Shown one piece after another: positions 1 through 5,706 of a DNA stretch of 16,358 nt. Numbering within the stretch: position 1 is the stretch's first letter; each line of letters starts with the position of its first letter. This DNA comes from Pseudomonadota bacterium (GTDB lineage: Bacteria; Pseudomonadota; Alphaproteobacteria; Rhizobiales; Hyphomicrobiaceae), in NCBI GenBank assembly GCA_023426855.1, contig JAEZBU010000119.1:1-16358 (forward strand). Reading direction: 5' to 3'. Position numbers and translations under genes: made by a program. The notes beneath the pieces were generated by a model. It searched no databases, had not been told where the DNA came from, and was given only the letters and a program-made list of their open reading frames with translations.

Positions 1-831
1 GAAACCGGCTCGGTGATTTCGCCGTTCTACGATTCCCTGATCGCCAAGGTCATCGGCACGGGACCGGATCGCGCCACGGCCATCGACCGTACGCTGCGGG
101 CGCTGGAGGAGATTACCGTTGCCGGCGTCAAGACCAACGCCGCGTTCCTGCATGCGTTGCTCGATCATAGCGATTTCCGCAGCGGCACGGTCGATACCAG
201 TTTCATTGGCCGCAATCTCGAAGCGCTGACGGCAGCACAAACCGATAAAGCCGCCATTGCCGCAGGCGTGGCCCGTTTGATCGATCATCGGGCGGAGGCG
301 TGTGCCGAACTCGCGCGCAGGCGGTCCGGCGAAGCGCACTCACCCTGGAGCGCGCGCGATGCCTTCCAGCTCGGTCCGCCACGCCGTCAGATCGTCAGCG
401 TCATGGTGGACGGCGCGGAAACCAAGTTCGATGTGAGCTGGGAGGGTGGAAAACTCCACGTGGCCGCCGCGGGGGACGTGCCTGCCCCGCCTGCTGCACG
501 TCATCCCAAAACCTTCGCCGCCGACGATCGCGTCTATCTGCTGCACGATATGCTGCACACGGAGATCGCCTGGCCGGTGCATGATGTGTCGGCTGCCAAT
601 GATGGTACCGCTGGCGCCAGCGTGCGCGCGCCCATCAACGGCCGGGTCGCCAAGGTTTTTGTCAGCGAGGGCGAAACCGTTGAGAAAGGACAGCAGGTCG
701 CCGTCATTGAAGCGATGAAGATGGAGCATGTACTGGTCGCACCGCGCCTTGGCACGATTGCCAAAGTCTCAGCGCAGGAAGGCCAGCAGGTGACCGAAGG
801 CACCGTGCTCGCCACGTTGACGGAGGACTGA
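1..831 (+). CDS. Acyl-CoA carboxylase biotin-carrying alpha subunit, C-terminal part (5' truncated)
   Basis: This is the last 276 residues of a gene that begins before the window; the frame is open from base 1. The fragment opens with the end of the biotin carboxylase C-terminal domain (ISPFYDSLIAKVI, compare the YYDPMIAKL type). It then has a linker containing SPWSARDAFQL, similar to the segment seen in methylcrotonyl-CoA and related carboxylases. It ends with a biotinyl/lipoyl domain over about the last 70 residues. The biotin attachment motif EAMKMEH is present, with the biotinylated lysine at codon 718-720. The family uses ATP and bicarbonate to carboxylate biotin, and a partner beta subunit passes the carboxyl group to an acyl-CoA. 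The acyl-CoA (methylcrotonyl, propionyl, geranyl or other) cannot be told from this part; the SPWSARDAF segment leans towards the methylcrotonyl type of leucine breakdown. The stop codon is one base from the next gene, so the two are probably cotranscribed. Confidence 0.93.
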   Translation, partial: ETGSVISPFYDSLIAKVIGTGPDRATAIDRTLRALEEITVAGVKTNAAFLHALLDHSDFRSGTVDTSFIGRNLEALTAAQTDKAAIAAGVARLIDHRAEACAELARRRSGEAHSPWSARDAFQLGPPRRQIVSVMVDGAETKFDVSWEGGKLHVAAAGDVPAPPAARHPKTFAADDRVYLLHDMLHTEIAWPVHDVSAANDGTAGASVRAPINGRVAKVFVSEGETVEKGQQVAVIEAMKMEHVLVAPRLGTIAKVSAQEGQQVTEGTVLATLTED

Positions 832-832
832 C

Positions 833-1822
833 GTGAACCTGCTGACCGATATTTCCGGCCTTCGCGTCGGACATGCCCACGACGCCAAGGTCATCAGCGG
901 CGTCACCGTGGTGATTTTCGACAAGGCGAACGTCGCCTCCGGTGTCACGCGCGGCGGCGCACCCGGCGGCCGCGATACCACGCTGCTCGAACCGGAAATG
1001 ACGGTCGAAAGCCTCGATGCCGTCGTGCTGGGCGGCGGTTCGCTGTTCGGCCTCGATGCGGCGGGCGGTGTCGTGTCCTATCTGCGCGCACAGGGCCGCG
1101 GCGTGCCGGTCGGCAACGTTAATATCCCGATCGTGACGCAGGCCATCGTGTTCGACATGATCAACGGTGGCGACAAGAATTGGGGCCGTATGCCGCCGTA
1201 TTGGGAGATGGGCTGGAAGGCTGCGGAGCGCGCGGTCGGCGGGGAATTCCCGCTCGGTACCATCGGCGGCGGCTATGGCGCCAGCACCGTGACATTCAAG
1301 GGCGGGCTCGGCTCGGCCAGCACCACCATCACCACAGGGCATCGGGTCGCGGCGCTGACCGTGGTCAACGCAGTCGGCTCGGCGACCATCGGTGACGGAC
1401 CGCATTTCTGGGCTGGCGGTTGCGAAGTCGGCGATGAGTTCGGCGGTCAGGGCTTACCCGCGCAGGTCCCGGCCGACGCGCTGGCGATGCGCATCAAGGG
1501 CGGCCGCCAGCCGTCCACCACCATCTCGCTGATCGTCACCGATGCCAAACTGAGCAAGTCCCAGGTCAAGCGCCTTGCCATGATGGCCGATGACGGCCTC
1601 GCCCGCGCCATCCGTCCGGCGCATGCACCGATGGACGGCGACACCGTCATCGCGGTCGCAATACCGGACAAACCGGTGGCCGATCCGGTCATCGATCTCA
1701 CCGAACTGGGTATGGCGGCTGCTGATTGTCTTGCCCGCGCCATAGCAAGGGGCGTATTTGAAGCAACGCTTCCTGGCGAGTCGTGGATGGGCCCGCCTGC
1801 ATATAGGGATTTCTATCCGTGA
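833..1822 (+). CDS. P1 family (S58, DmpA/NylC-like) self-processing hydrolase
   Basis: A 329-residue protein of the P1 peptidase family, N-terminal nucleophile hydrolases that cut themselves into two chains and include DmpA aminopeptidase and the nylon-oligomer hydrolase NylC. Family segments seen are DISGLRVGHAHD at the N-terminus, GVTRGGAPGGRDT (37-49), LGGGSLFGLDAAGGV (66-80), a glycine-rich GGGYGASTVTFKGGLGSAS (145-163), and STTISLIVTDAKLSKSQ (228-244). By analogy with the NTT-type site of NylC, self-cleavage would fall before Thr229 or close to it. The start is GTG, chosen because GGAGGA lies 5 bases upstream and the codon follows the carboxylase stop by one base. No signal peptide is visible, so it probably acts in the cytoplasm. 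The natural substrate is unknown; the carboxylase operon suggests a link to acyl or amino-acid catabolism, which is inference. The last bases overlap the start of the next gene. Confidence 0.9.
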   Translation: MNLLTDISGLRVGHAHDAKVISGVTVVIFDKANVASGVTRGGAPGGRDTTLLEPEMTVESLDAVVLGGGSLFGLDAAGGVVSYLRAQGRGVPVGNVNIPIVTQAIVFDMINGGDKNWGRMPPYWEMGWKAAERAVGGEFPLGTIGGGYGASTVTFKGGLGSASTTITTGHRVAALTVVNAVGSATIGDGPHFWAGGCEVGDEFGGQGLPAQVPADALAMRIKGGRQPSTTISLIVTDAKLSKSQVKRLAMMADDGLARAIRPAHAPMDGDTVIAVAIPDKPVADPVIDLTELGMAAADCLARAIARGVFEATLPGESWMGPPAYRDFYP

Positions 1823-2007
1823 CCCTGCGCCGGGTACTCGCAATCGCTTTACTTGCCTTATCGTCGGTCGTTCTAGGCTGGCATGGGGTGCGGCAATATC
1901 AAATCATGACCTGCCAGGATGGCGGGGGGATCTGGGATCGCTCGCAATCAAAGTGCTTGCCGAAGCCGCCGAGCCCGATCCTGCAGCGTGATATTTACAG
2001 GTCCTAG
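1819..2007 (+). CDS. Small membrane-anchored or secreted dicysteine protein, hypothetical
   Basis: A 62-residue protein whose GTG start overlaps the previous TGA stop (GTGA), which suggests translational coupling. Residues 4-20 form one hydrophobic helix after two arginines, fitting an uncleaved membrane anchor or a signal peptide. The short outer part has two cysteines in TCQDGGGIWDRSQSKC, about 15 residues apart. This Cys-(Gly-Gly-x-Trp)-Cys pattern recurs, as far as I recall, in many small hypothetical proteins of Rhizobiales, and suggests a periplasmic disulfide or metal site. The function is unknown. The stop codon TAG lies inside the terminal CTAG of the inverted-repeat element that follows, so the last few residues may have been set by that element. 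The overlap, the hydrophobic anchor and the Cys motif argue for a real gene, although it is short. Confidence 0.62.
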   Translation: MTLRRVLAIALLALSSVVLGWHGVRQYQIMTCQDGGGIWDRSQSKCLPKPPSPILQRDIYRS

Positions 2008-2185
2008 GGCATTTCCGATTTAGGTAAAACGTTGTCCCCACCTGGTCCTCCCGGGCCTTGTGCCCGGGATCTATCTCTCAGCTGGCGTCGACACGTGCAG
2101 TTGGGTGGATCCCGGTGACAAGCACCGGGATGACCGCTGTGGCTCGGTTGACGTCTCCGTTTCATCTGAATCGGAAGGACTCTAG
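2004..2185. repeat. Nested palindromic intergenic repeat element between convergent genes
   Basis: Two pairs of inverted arms enclose a centre near 2090. The outer arms (2004-2031 and 2158-2185, 28 bp each) match at 21 of 28 positions and begin and end with CTAG; both contain TTCCGATT. The inner arms (2044-2075 and 2104-2135, 32 bp each) match at 25 of 32. Each inner arm also folds on itself as a perfect 7-bp stem with a 5-base loop (CCCGGGC/GCCCGGG and CCCGGTG/CACCGGG). The element fills the space between two converging genes and may act as a two-way terminator. It resembles the dispersed palindromic repeats common in Bradyrhizobium and Rhodopseudomonas genomes. Membership of a named family cannot be decided from one copy. 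Confidence 0.75.
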
Positions 2186-2466
2186 CCGCGCGCTTCCGGG
2201 CGGCCCAACCGCGCGACCTCGAAATCTTCGCTGACCTTGCCGTCCGACTCGATCGTCACGCGCCAGATCGACAATCCGTAGCGGAACGTCAATCGCGTCC
2301 GGCCGGCGTCCTCACCGACGCCGCTTTCCGAAACGCTGACGAGACGTCCGGTCCGCATCGCGTCTCGGACGTCATCGATGCTCAGGCCGAACCGCGCCGC
2401 CAGCGTTTCGGCGGACACCACGTAGGCCCCGTCAACACGCTCCAGCCACGGCTCGGACGCAGACAT
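2182..2466 (-). CDS. DUF6522-like small protein
   Basis: A 94-residue soluble protein with no signal peptide, membrane segment or cysteine. The pattern (a DGAYVVSAETLAARFGL segment followed by VRDAMRTGRLVSVSESGVGED and TRLTFRYG) resembles, from memory, the DUF6522 family of small alphaproteobacterial proteins of unknown role; this was not checked by a search. The N-terminal half reads like a helix-turn-helix (AETLAARFGLSIDDVRDAMRTG), though DNA binding is only a guess. The ATG start is preceded by GAGGTGAG, which overlaps the sequence just after the stop of the upstream PLP enzyme, 9 bases away, so the two are probably cotranscribed. The TAG stop falls in the end of the palindromic repeat element. 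Confidence 0.72.
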   Translation of the reverse strand: MSASEPWLERVDGAYVVSAETLAARFGLSIDDVRDAMRTGRLVSVSESGVGEDAGRTRLTFRYGLSIWRVTIESDGKVSEDFEVARLGRPEARG

Positions 2467-2475
2467 CTCACCTCA

Positions 2476-3561
2476 TCACACCAGCTTGCCCCGCGCCGCC
2501 ACCGGCAGCACGTCGACCACTTCGTCACCGCGCACCGCGATCAGCCGGTCGACCATGTTCACCACCACACAGACGTGGTTCGGGATGACACGCACGACGT
2601 CACCAACGCTGGGCCGCTCGTTGCAGCCGCTGAGATCGAGGAAGCCATGCTCCTCGGCGAAGGCTTTGATACGCGCTTGCGGATGCTCCAGGATCAGCCC
2701 GAAACCGTCCATGCCGCCACCCGGATCGGAGGTCAGCGTCTTGGAACCGGCATCGAGAATGCCGCGCTCCGGCGCCGCCCGGCTGACCACCGTCGTGTAG
2801 ACGTTCAACGCGCAGTCATCGAGCGTCGCCGCGCCGCAAGCCACCATCATGCGGTCGTTGAAAATGTAGGTGCCGGCACGATGCTCGGTGGCACCTTCGA
2901 GTTTGCCAAGATTGGCGAGGTTCGGCGTGCCGCCGGTCGAAACCACCGTATCGCGCAACCCCGCTTCGCGCACGCCGGCGCGCGCCGTATCGAAGAAACG
3001 CTGCGTTTCCGGCCAGGAAGCCTCTGTCGGGTAGAACATGAAGCCCGCGAACTCGAGGCTCGGCAGTCCACCGATCAGGCGCGCCAGTTCCACCGCCTCG
3101 GCGGCCGTTTCGACGCCCGCGCGCTTGCGGCCGGTATCGCATTCGATGACCACCTTGAGCGGCCGCTCGGCGATCTGTCCGGCTTCGGTGAGCCCCTTGA
3201 TGACGGTTGGATTGTCGGCCGCAACCGTGATGTCGGCGCGCTTCAGCAAAGCACCGAGACGTCCCATCTTCTCACTGCCGAGCAGATTGTAGCTGATCAG
3301 GATCTGATCGAGGCCTGCATCGACCATGACTTCCGCTTCGCCGAGCTTCTGGCAGGTAATGCCGCTGGCGCCGGCATCGAGCTGCATACGGGCGATGACC
3401 GGACTCTTGTGCGTCTTGATGTGCGGCCGGTTGGCCACTTTGGCGGCATCGCATAGACCCTGCACGCGCGCGATGTTGCGCTCCACCCGGTCGAGATCGA
3501 TGACGACGGCGGGCGTACCGAATTCACGCGCCACCCGCTCCTTCAGAGTTTCGATGCTCAT
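2476..3561 (-). CDS. D-threonine aldolase / D-serine dehydratase-like PLP enzyme
   Basis: A 361-residue fold-type III (alanine racemase-like) PLP enzyme of the D-TA/DSD1 group. RPHIKTHK (46-52) carries the probable PLP lysine, Lys49. A GTYIFNDRMM segment lies near 230-239, and PNHVCVVVN (328-335) holds the C-terminal metal pair His329 and Cys331. In this superfamily a His-x-Cys pair is the zinc site of D-serine dehydratases, whereas D-threonine aldolases use His-x-Asp; this points to dehydratase-like chemistry or another D-3-hydroxyamino-acid substrate. The exact substrate is not determined. I chose the ATG at 3561, preceded by GGGGAG, because starting further upstream would overlap the deacetylase gene and add residues unlike the family. 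It lies between the deacetylase and the DUF6522-like gene on the same strand and may also have its own promoter. Confidence 0.88.
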   Translation of the reverse strand: MSIETLKERVAREFGTPAVVIDLDRVERNIARVQGLCDAAKVANRPHIKTHKSPVIARMQLDAGASGITCQKLGEAEVMVDAGLDQILISYNLLGSEKMGRLGALLKRADITVAADNPTVIKGLTEAGQIAERPLKVVIECDTGRKRAGVETAAEAVELARLIGGLPSLEFAGFMFYPTEASWPETQRFFDTARAGVREAGLRDTVVSTGGTPNLANLGKLEGATEHRAGTYIFNDRMMVACGAATLDDCALNVYTTVVSRAAPERGILDAGSKTLTSDPGGGMDGFGLILEHPQARIKAFAEEHGFLDLSGCNERPSVGDVVRVIPNHVCVVVNMVDRLIAVRGDEVVDVLPVAARGKLV

Positions 3562-3589
3562 GCTTGGCTCCCCAGACTTACACAAGCCT

Positions 3590-3618
3590 ACGATAGCGCT
3601 TGCAGACACGGAGCGCAA
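3590..3618 (-). promoter_or_regulatory. Candidate sigma-70-type promoter for the PLP enzyme gene
   Basis: On the minus strand TTGCGC (3613-3618) and TATCGT (3590-3595) are separated by exactly 17 bases. Each matches 4 of 6 consensus bases. A leader of about 20 bases would then carry the GGGGAG ribosome site before the ATG at 3561. The position, in the 70-base gap between two same-strand genes, is suitable. Two 4-of-6 boxes are weak evidence. Confidence 0.3.
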
Positions 3619-3631
3619 AATCCGCCTGCTA

Positions 3632-4402
3632 TCAATCCTTGAGTAGCTCGCTGGCGCTGGACCAGCGTATCGCGGGATGAGGCCCAATCTCCTCCACCAA
3701 TTCATCGAGAAACCGCCACGCCCGATCGTCGTGCACGAGATGATGCGTCAGGATTCCAACGACGCCGCCGTCGCAACGCGCGCGCTCCAATTCCTGCGCG
3801 AGCTTGACGATCAGCAGGTCGAGCGCCCACCCGCCCCGCGTGCCGGCCCAATCGATGATATCGACGTGGGTGTTGATCTCCTTCAGCGCCTCAGCTTCCG
3901 CCAGCAGACGCTTGTTGCCGAACGTCGACAGGCCCACAAAGCCGAGTCCAGGCAGAAGTCCGGCGACTTCGGGATCAATCCGGTTCCAGGGGGGCACATA
4001 GATCGGAACTGTTTTGCCGCCAAACAGGTCATCGAGCCGGGCAGCAGCCTGCCGCAGTTCCTCGAGGATCACAGCCTGCCCCCGATGCGGCGGAAACTCC
4101 TGCGCCTTGATGCCCGCTGGCTGATGATTGGCATGCGACCAGCCATGCATCGCGGCCTCAACCTGACTGGCCGACAGGTAGGCTGCCAGCTCTGGATCCG
4201 CGCCCTTCGGAACGCAGGCAATCAGAGGGCAAATGCCATGTGGCCTGCATAGATCGACCAGCCGCTCCAGGTTGCGCGTAACGGTTACGGCGTCGTCGTC
4301 CCGCAGCCACATCTGCGCTTTGCGATTTTCGTCAAGCCAGAGCTGCAATTGGTGATGTACCGGCGCCCAACGCTCACGCCGTTCCGCACTGGCGAATGTC
4401 AC
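3632..4402 (-). CDS. Polysaccharide deacetylase-family (NodB-fold, CE4-like) protein
   Basis: A 256-residue protein with the metal-dependent NodB-fold motifs. RDDDA (34-38) supplies the aspartates, HGWSH (86-90) the two metal histidines His86 and His90, YVPPWNR (135-141) the third motif, and GILTHH (216-221) the C-terminal histidine motif. The family removes N- or O-acetyl groups from sugar polymers using a divalent metal. No signal peptide is visible, which suits work on a lipid-linked or cytoplasmic intermediate. The GTG start overlaps the TGA stop of the glycosyltransferase upstream (GTGA), so the two are translationally coupled and probably act on the same glycan. The glycan is not identifiable. 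It is short and divergent from classic chitin deacetylases, so the substrate could also be a small glycoconjugate. Confidence 0.87.
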   Translation of the reverse strand: MTFASAERRERWAPVHHQLQLWLDENRKAQMWLRDDDAVTVTRNLERLVDLCRPHGICPLIACVPKGADPELAAYLSASQVEAAMHGWSHANHQPAGIKAQEFPPHRGQAVILEELRQAAARLDDLFGGKTVPIYVPPWNRIDPEVAGLLPGLGFVGLSTFGNKRLLAEAEALKEINTHVDIIDWAGTRGGWALDLLIVKLAQELERARCDGGVVGILTHHLVHDDRAWRFLDELVEEIGPHPAIRWSSASELLKD

Positions 4403-5520
4403 TGGAAATTAGTCCGTGCTGGCGATGTCCGGAGGCCGGAGATCGTGTTGTGAAGGATAGCCGCGGCGCTGGCCACGCTGCGCCGCTCACGGACAAATCG
4501 GCGCGCGGCATCGCCCATGTCAATACGTGTTGCGTGTTCCACCAGCATTCGGCGCACAGCGTCGGCAAAAGCCTTCACGTCGCCTGCCGGGGTCAACCAG
4601 CCACCCGTACCGTGTTCGACAACAGCCGAAACGCCGCCGGAGTCGAACGCAACCACCGGCAGCCCCATGGCCTGCGCCTCCAGATACGCCAAACCATAGG
4701 CTTCCTGGATGCCCGGCCAGACATAGAGATCGCACGCGGCCAGTTCGGCGGCGACTGTGTCCGCGTCGACCTGGCCGAGCCAATCGATACGGTCGGCCGG
4801 CAGTGTCGCGAATGCTGCCAGCACGTCGGCGCGGGCCGGCCCATCGCCCATGACGGCCAATCGCCAAGGAACATCACGTAACCCGACCAGCGCCTCGGCG
4901 AGCAGCCGATAGCTCTCCAACTTGGACCCACTGCGCATCATGGCGACCGTTGCGATGCGCGGTACGGCGCATTGCCGGCGCGGTGCGTCCAGAGGCGGCG
5001 GATCGATGAACGGCGGTAGATCGATCAACGGCCCGGCCAGCGGCTGCAAGCGTTCCAGGCCAGCCCGATCGACTGCGGTCATGCAGAAGTTTGCCGATGC
5101 CGCGCGCACCGCCGAGACAACGTCGCGCTGCCACGGGCGCCAGGGACCGGCGTCGCGCTTGCCGGCGTAGGAAGCTTCTGCCGTCAGGTAGGGAATGTGC
5201 AGCCGGGCAGAGACTTGCGGCCCGATCCAGTCCGGTGCCTTGTAATAGGGGTGATAGGTGAACCAGACCTCTGGCGTCCAGGTTGTATCTGGCGATGACC
5301 AAGCCGCAACCAGACGTTCCGCCTCGTCGCGAGACGCCGTTTTCAACCGTACAAGGGTCTCGTGATCGGCCTGCGCGGTGTAGGTCCGCAAATCGCTGGC
5401 CAGACGAACCTCGCAGCCGGCGGTCTGCAGCGCCTGGATCAGCAGCCGGGCCATCAGCCGATCACCCGAAGGTGTGGGATGATCAGGCGGCTTCAGCGAT
5501 GCATAGAACGCGACCTTCAT
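4399..5520 (-). CDS. Glycosyltransferase family 4 protein
   Basis: A 373-residue GT-B fold glycosyltransferase. The N-terminal domain opens with MKVAFYASLKPPDHPTPSGD, a typical first beta strand and glycine loop. The C-terminal donor-binding domain shows the EX7E motif, with Glu273 and Glu281 in GIQEAYGLAYLEAQAMGLP, followed by VVAFDSGG and a typical GWLTPAGD stretch. GT4 enzymes are retaining transferases that use nucleotide sugars; donor and acceptor cannot be read from sequence. The ATG at 5520 was chosen because GGGGGAG lies about 6 bases upstream and the GT-B first strand starts there; an in-frame start 30 codons earlier would add only a basic, unlike tail. It heads the minus-strand run with the deacetylase and is divergent from the ABC-type gene. 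A lipid- or surface-glycan role is likely. Confidence 0.9.
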   Translation of the reverse strand: MKVAFYASLKPPDHPTPSGDRLMARLLIQALQTAGCEVRLASDLRTYTAQADHETLVRLKTASRDEAERLVAAWSSPDTTWTPEVWFTYHPYYKAPDWIGPQVSARLHIPYLTAEASYAGKRDAGPWRPWQRDVVSAVRAASANFCMTAVDRAGLERLQPLAGPLIDLPPFIDPPPLDAPRRQCAVPRIATVAMMRSGSKLESYRLLAEALVGLRDVPWRLAVMGDGPARADVLAAFATLPADRIDWLGQVDADTVAAELAACDLYVWPGIQEAYGLAYLEAQAMGLPVVAFDSGGVSAVVEHGTGGWLTPAGDVKAFADAVRRMLVEHATRIDMGDAARRFVRERRSVASAAAILHNTISGLRTSPARTNFQ

Positions 5521-5706
5521 AGTGCTCCCCCGGGCGCGCGCCCTGCACCCAGCCGATTTTCGCCTGAAACTGGCGCGGAATCGTGAGAAAGTCACAACCT
5601 TTTTACGCACCGCAACATGAGCACAACTTTGTAATGATGCTCACCGCTTGTCGGTCCGCTGCGGGACTACTACGTTCCGAGGGCTAAAACGGCAGGGAAC
5701 TGGCAT
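5521..5706. promoter_or_regulatory. Divergent intergenic region between glycosyltransferase and ABC-type gene
   Basis: These 186 bases must hold the promoters of both the minus-strand glycan operon and the plus-strand ABC/cyclase operon. An inverted pair GTGA-N5-TCAC lies at 5583-5595. TGTAAT at 5630-5635 matches 5 of 6 bases of a -10 box for the plus strand, but I found no good -35 box at the right distance. The local base composition is more AT-rich around 5585-5640 than in the genes on either side. The promoter role is inferred from position. Confidence 0.4.

Noticed and set aside
704..1405. 233-codon minus-strand open frame over the carboxylase end and P1 hydrolase
   Set aside because: It spans the ends of two well-supported plus-strand genes and has no family motif.
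2575..3456. 293-codon plus-strand open frame opposite the PLP enzyme
   Set aside because: It is a reverse-strand shadow, rich in Arg and His with no recognisable domain, and lies entirely over a clear gene.
3562..3705. N-terminal extension of the PLP enzyme from an ATG at 3705
   Set aside because: It would overlap the deacetylase gene by 74 bases and add 48 residues unlike the family; the ATG at 3561 has a good ribosome site.
5583..5595. GTGA-N5-TCAC palindrome as a CRP/cAMP receptor site near the cyclase operon
   Set aside because: The CRP consensus is TGTGA-N6-TCACA. Here the spacer is five bases and the first base is C, so the half-sites are out of phase. Position is tempting but the match is not good enough.
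5521..5610. Upstream start of the glycosyltransferase at 5610
   Set aside because: It would add 30 arginine-rich residues before the first GT-B strand and lacks the ribosome site present at 5520.
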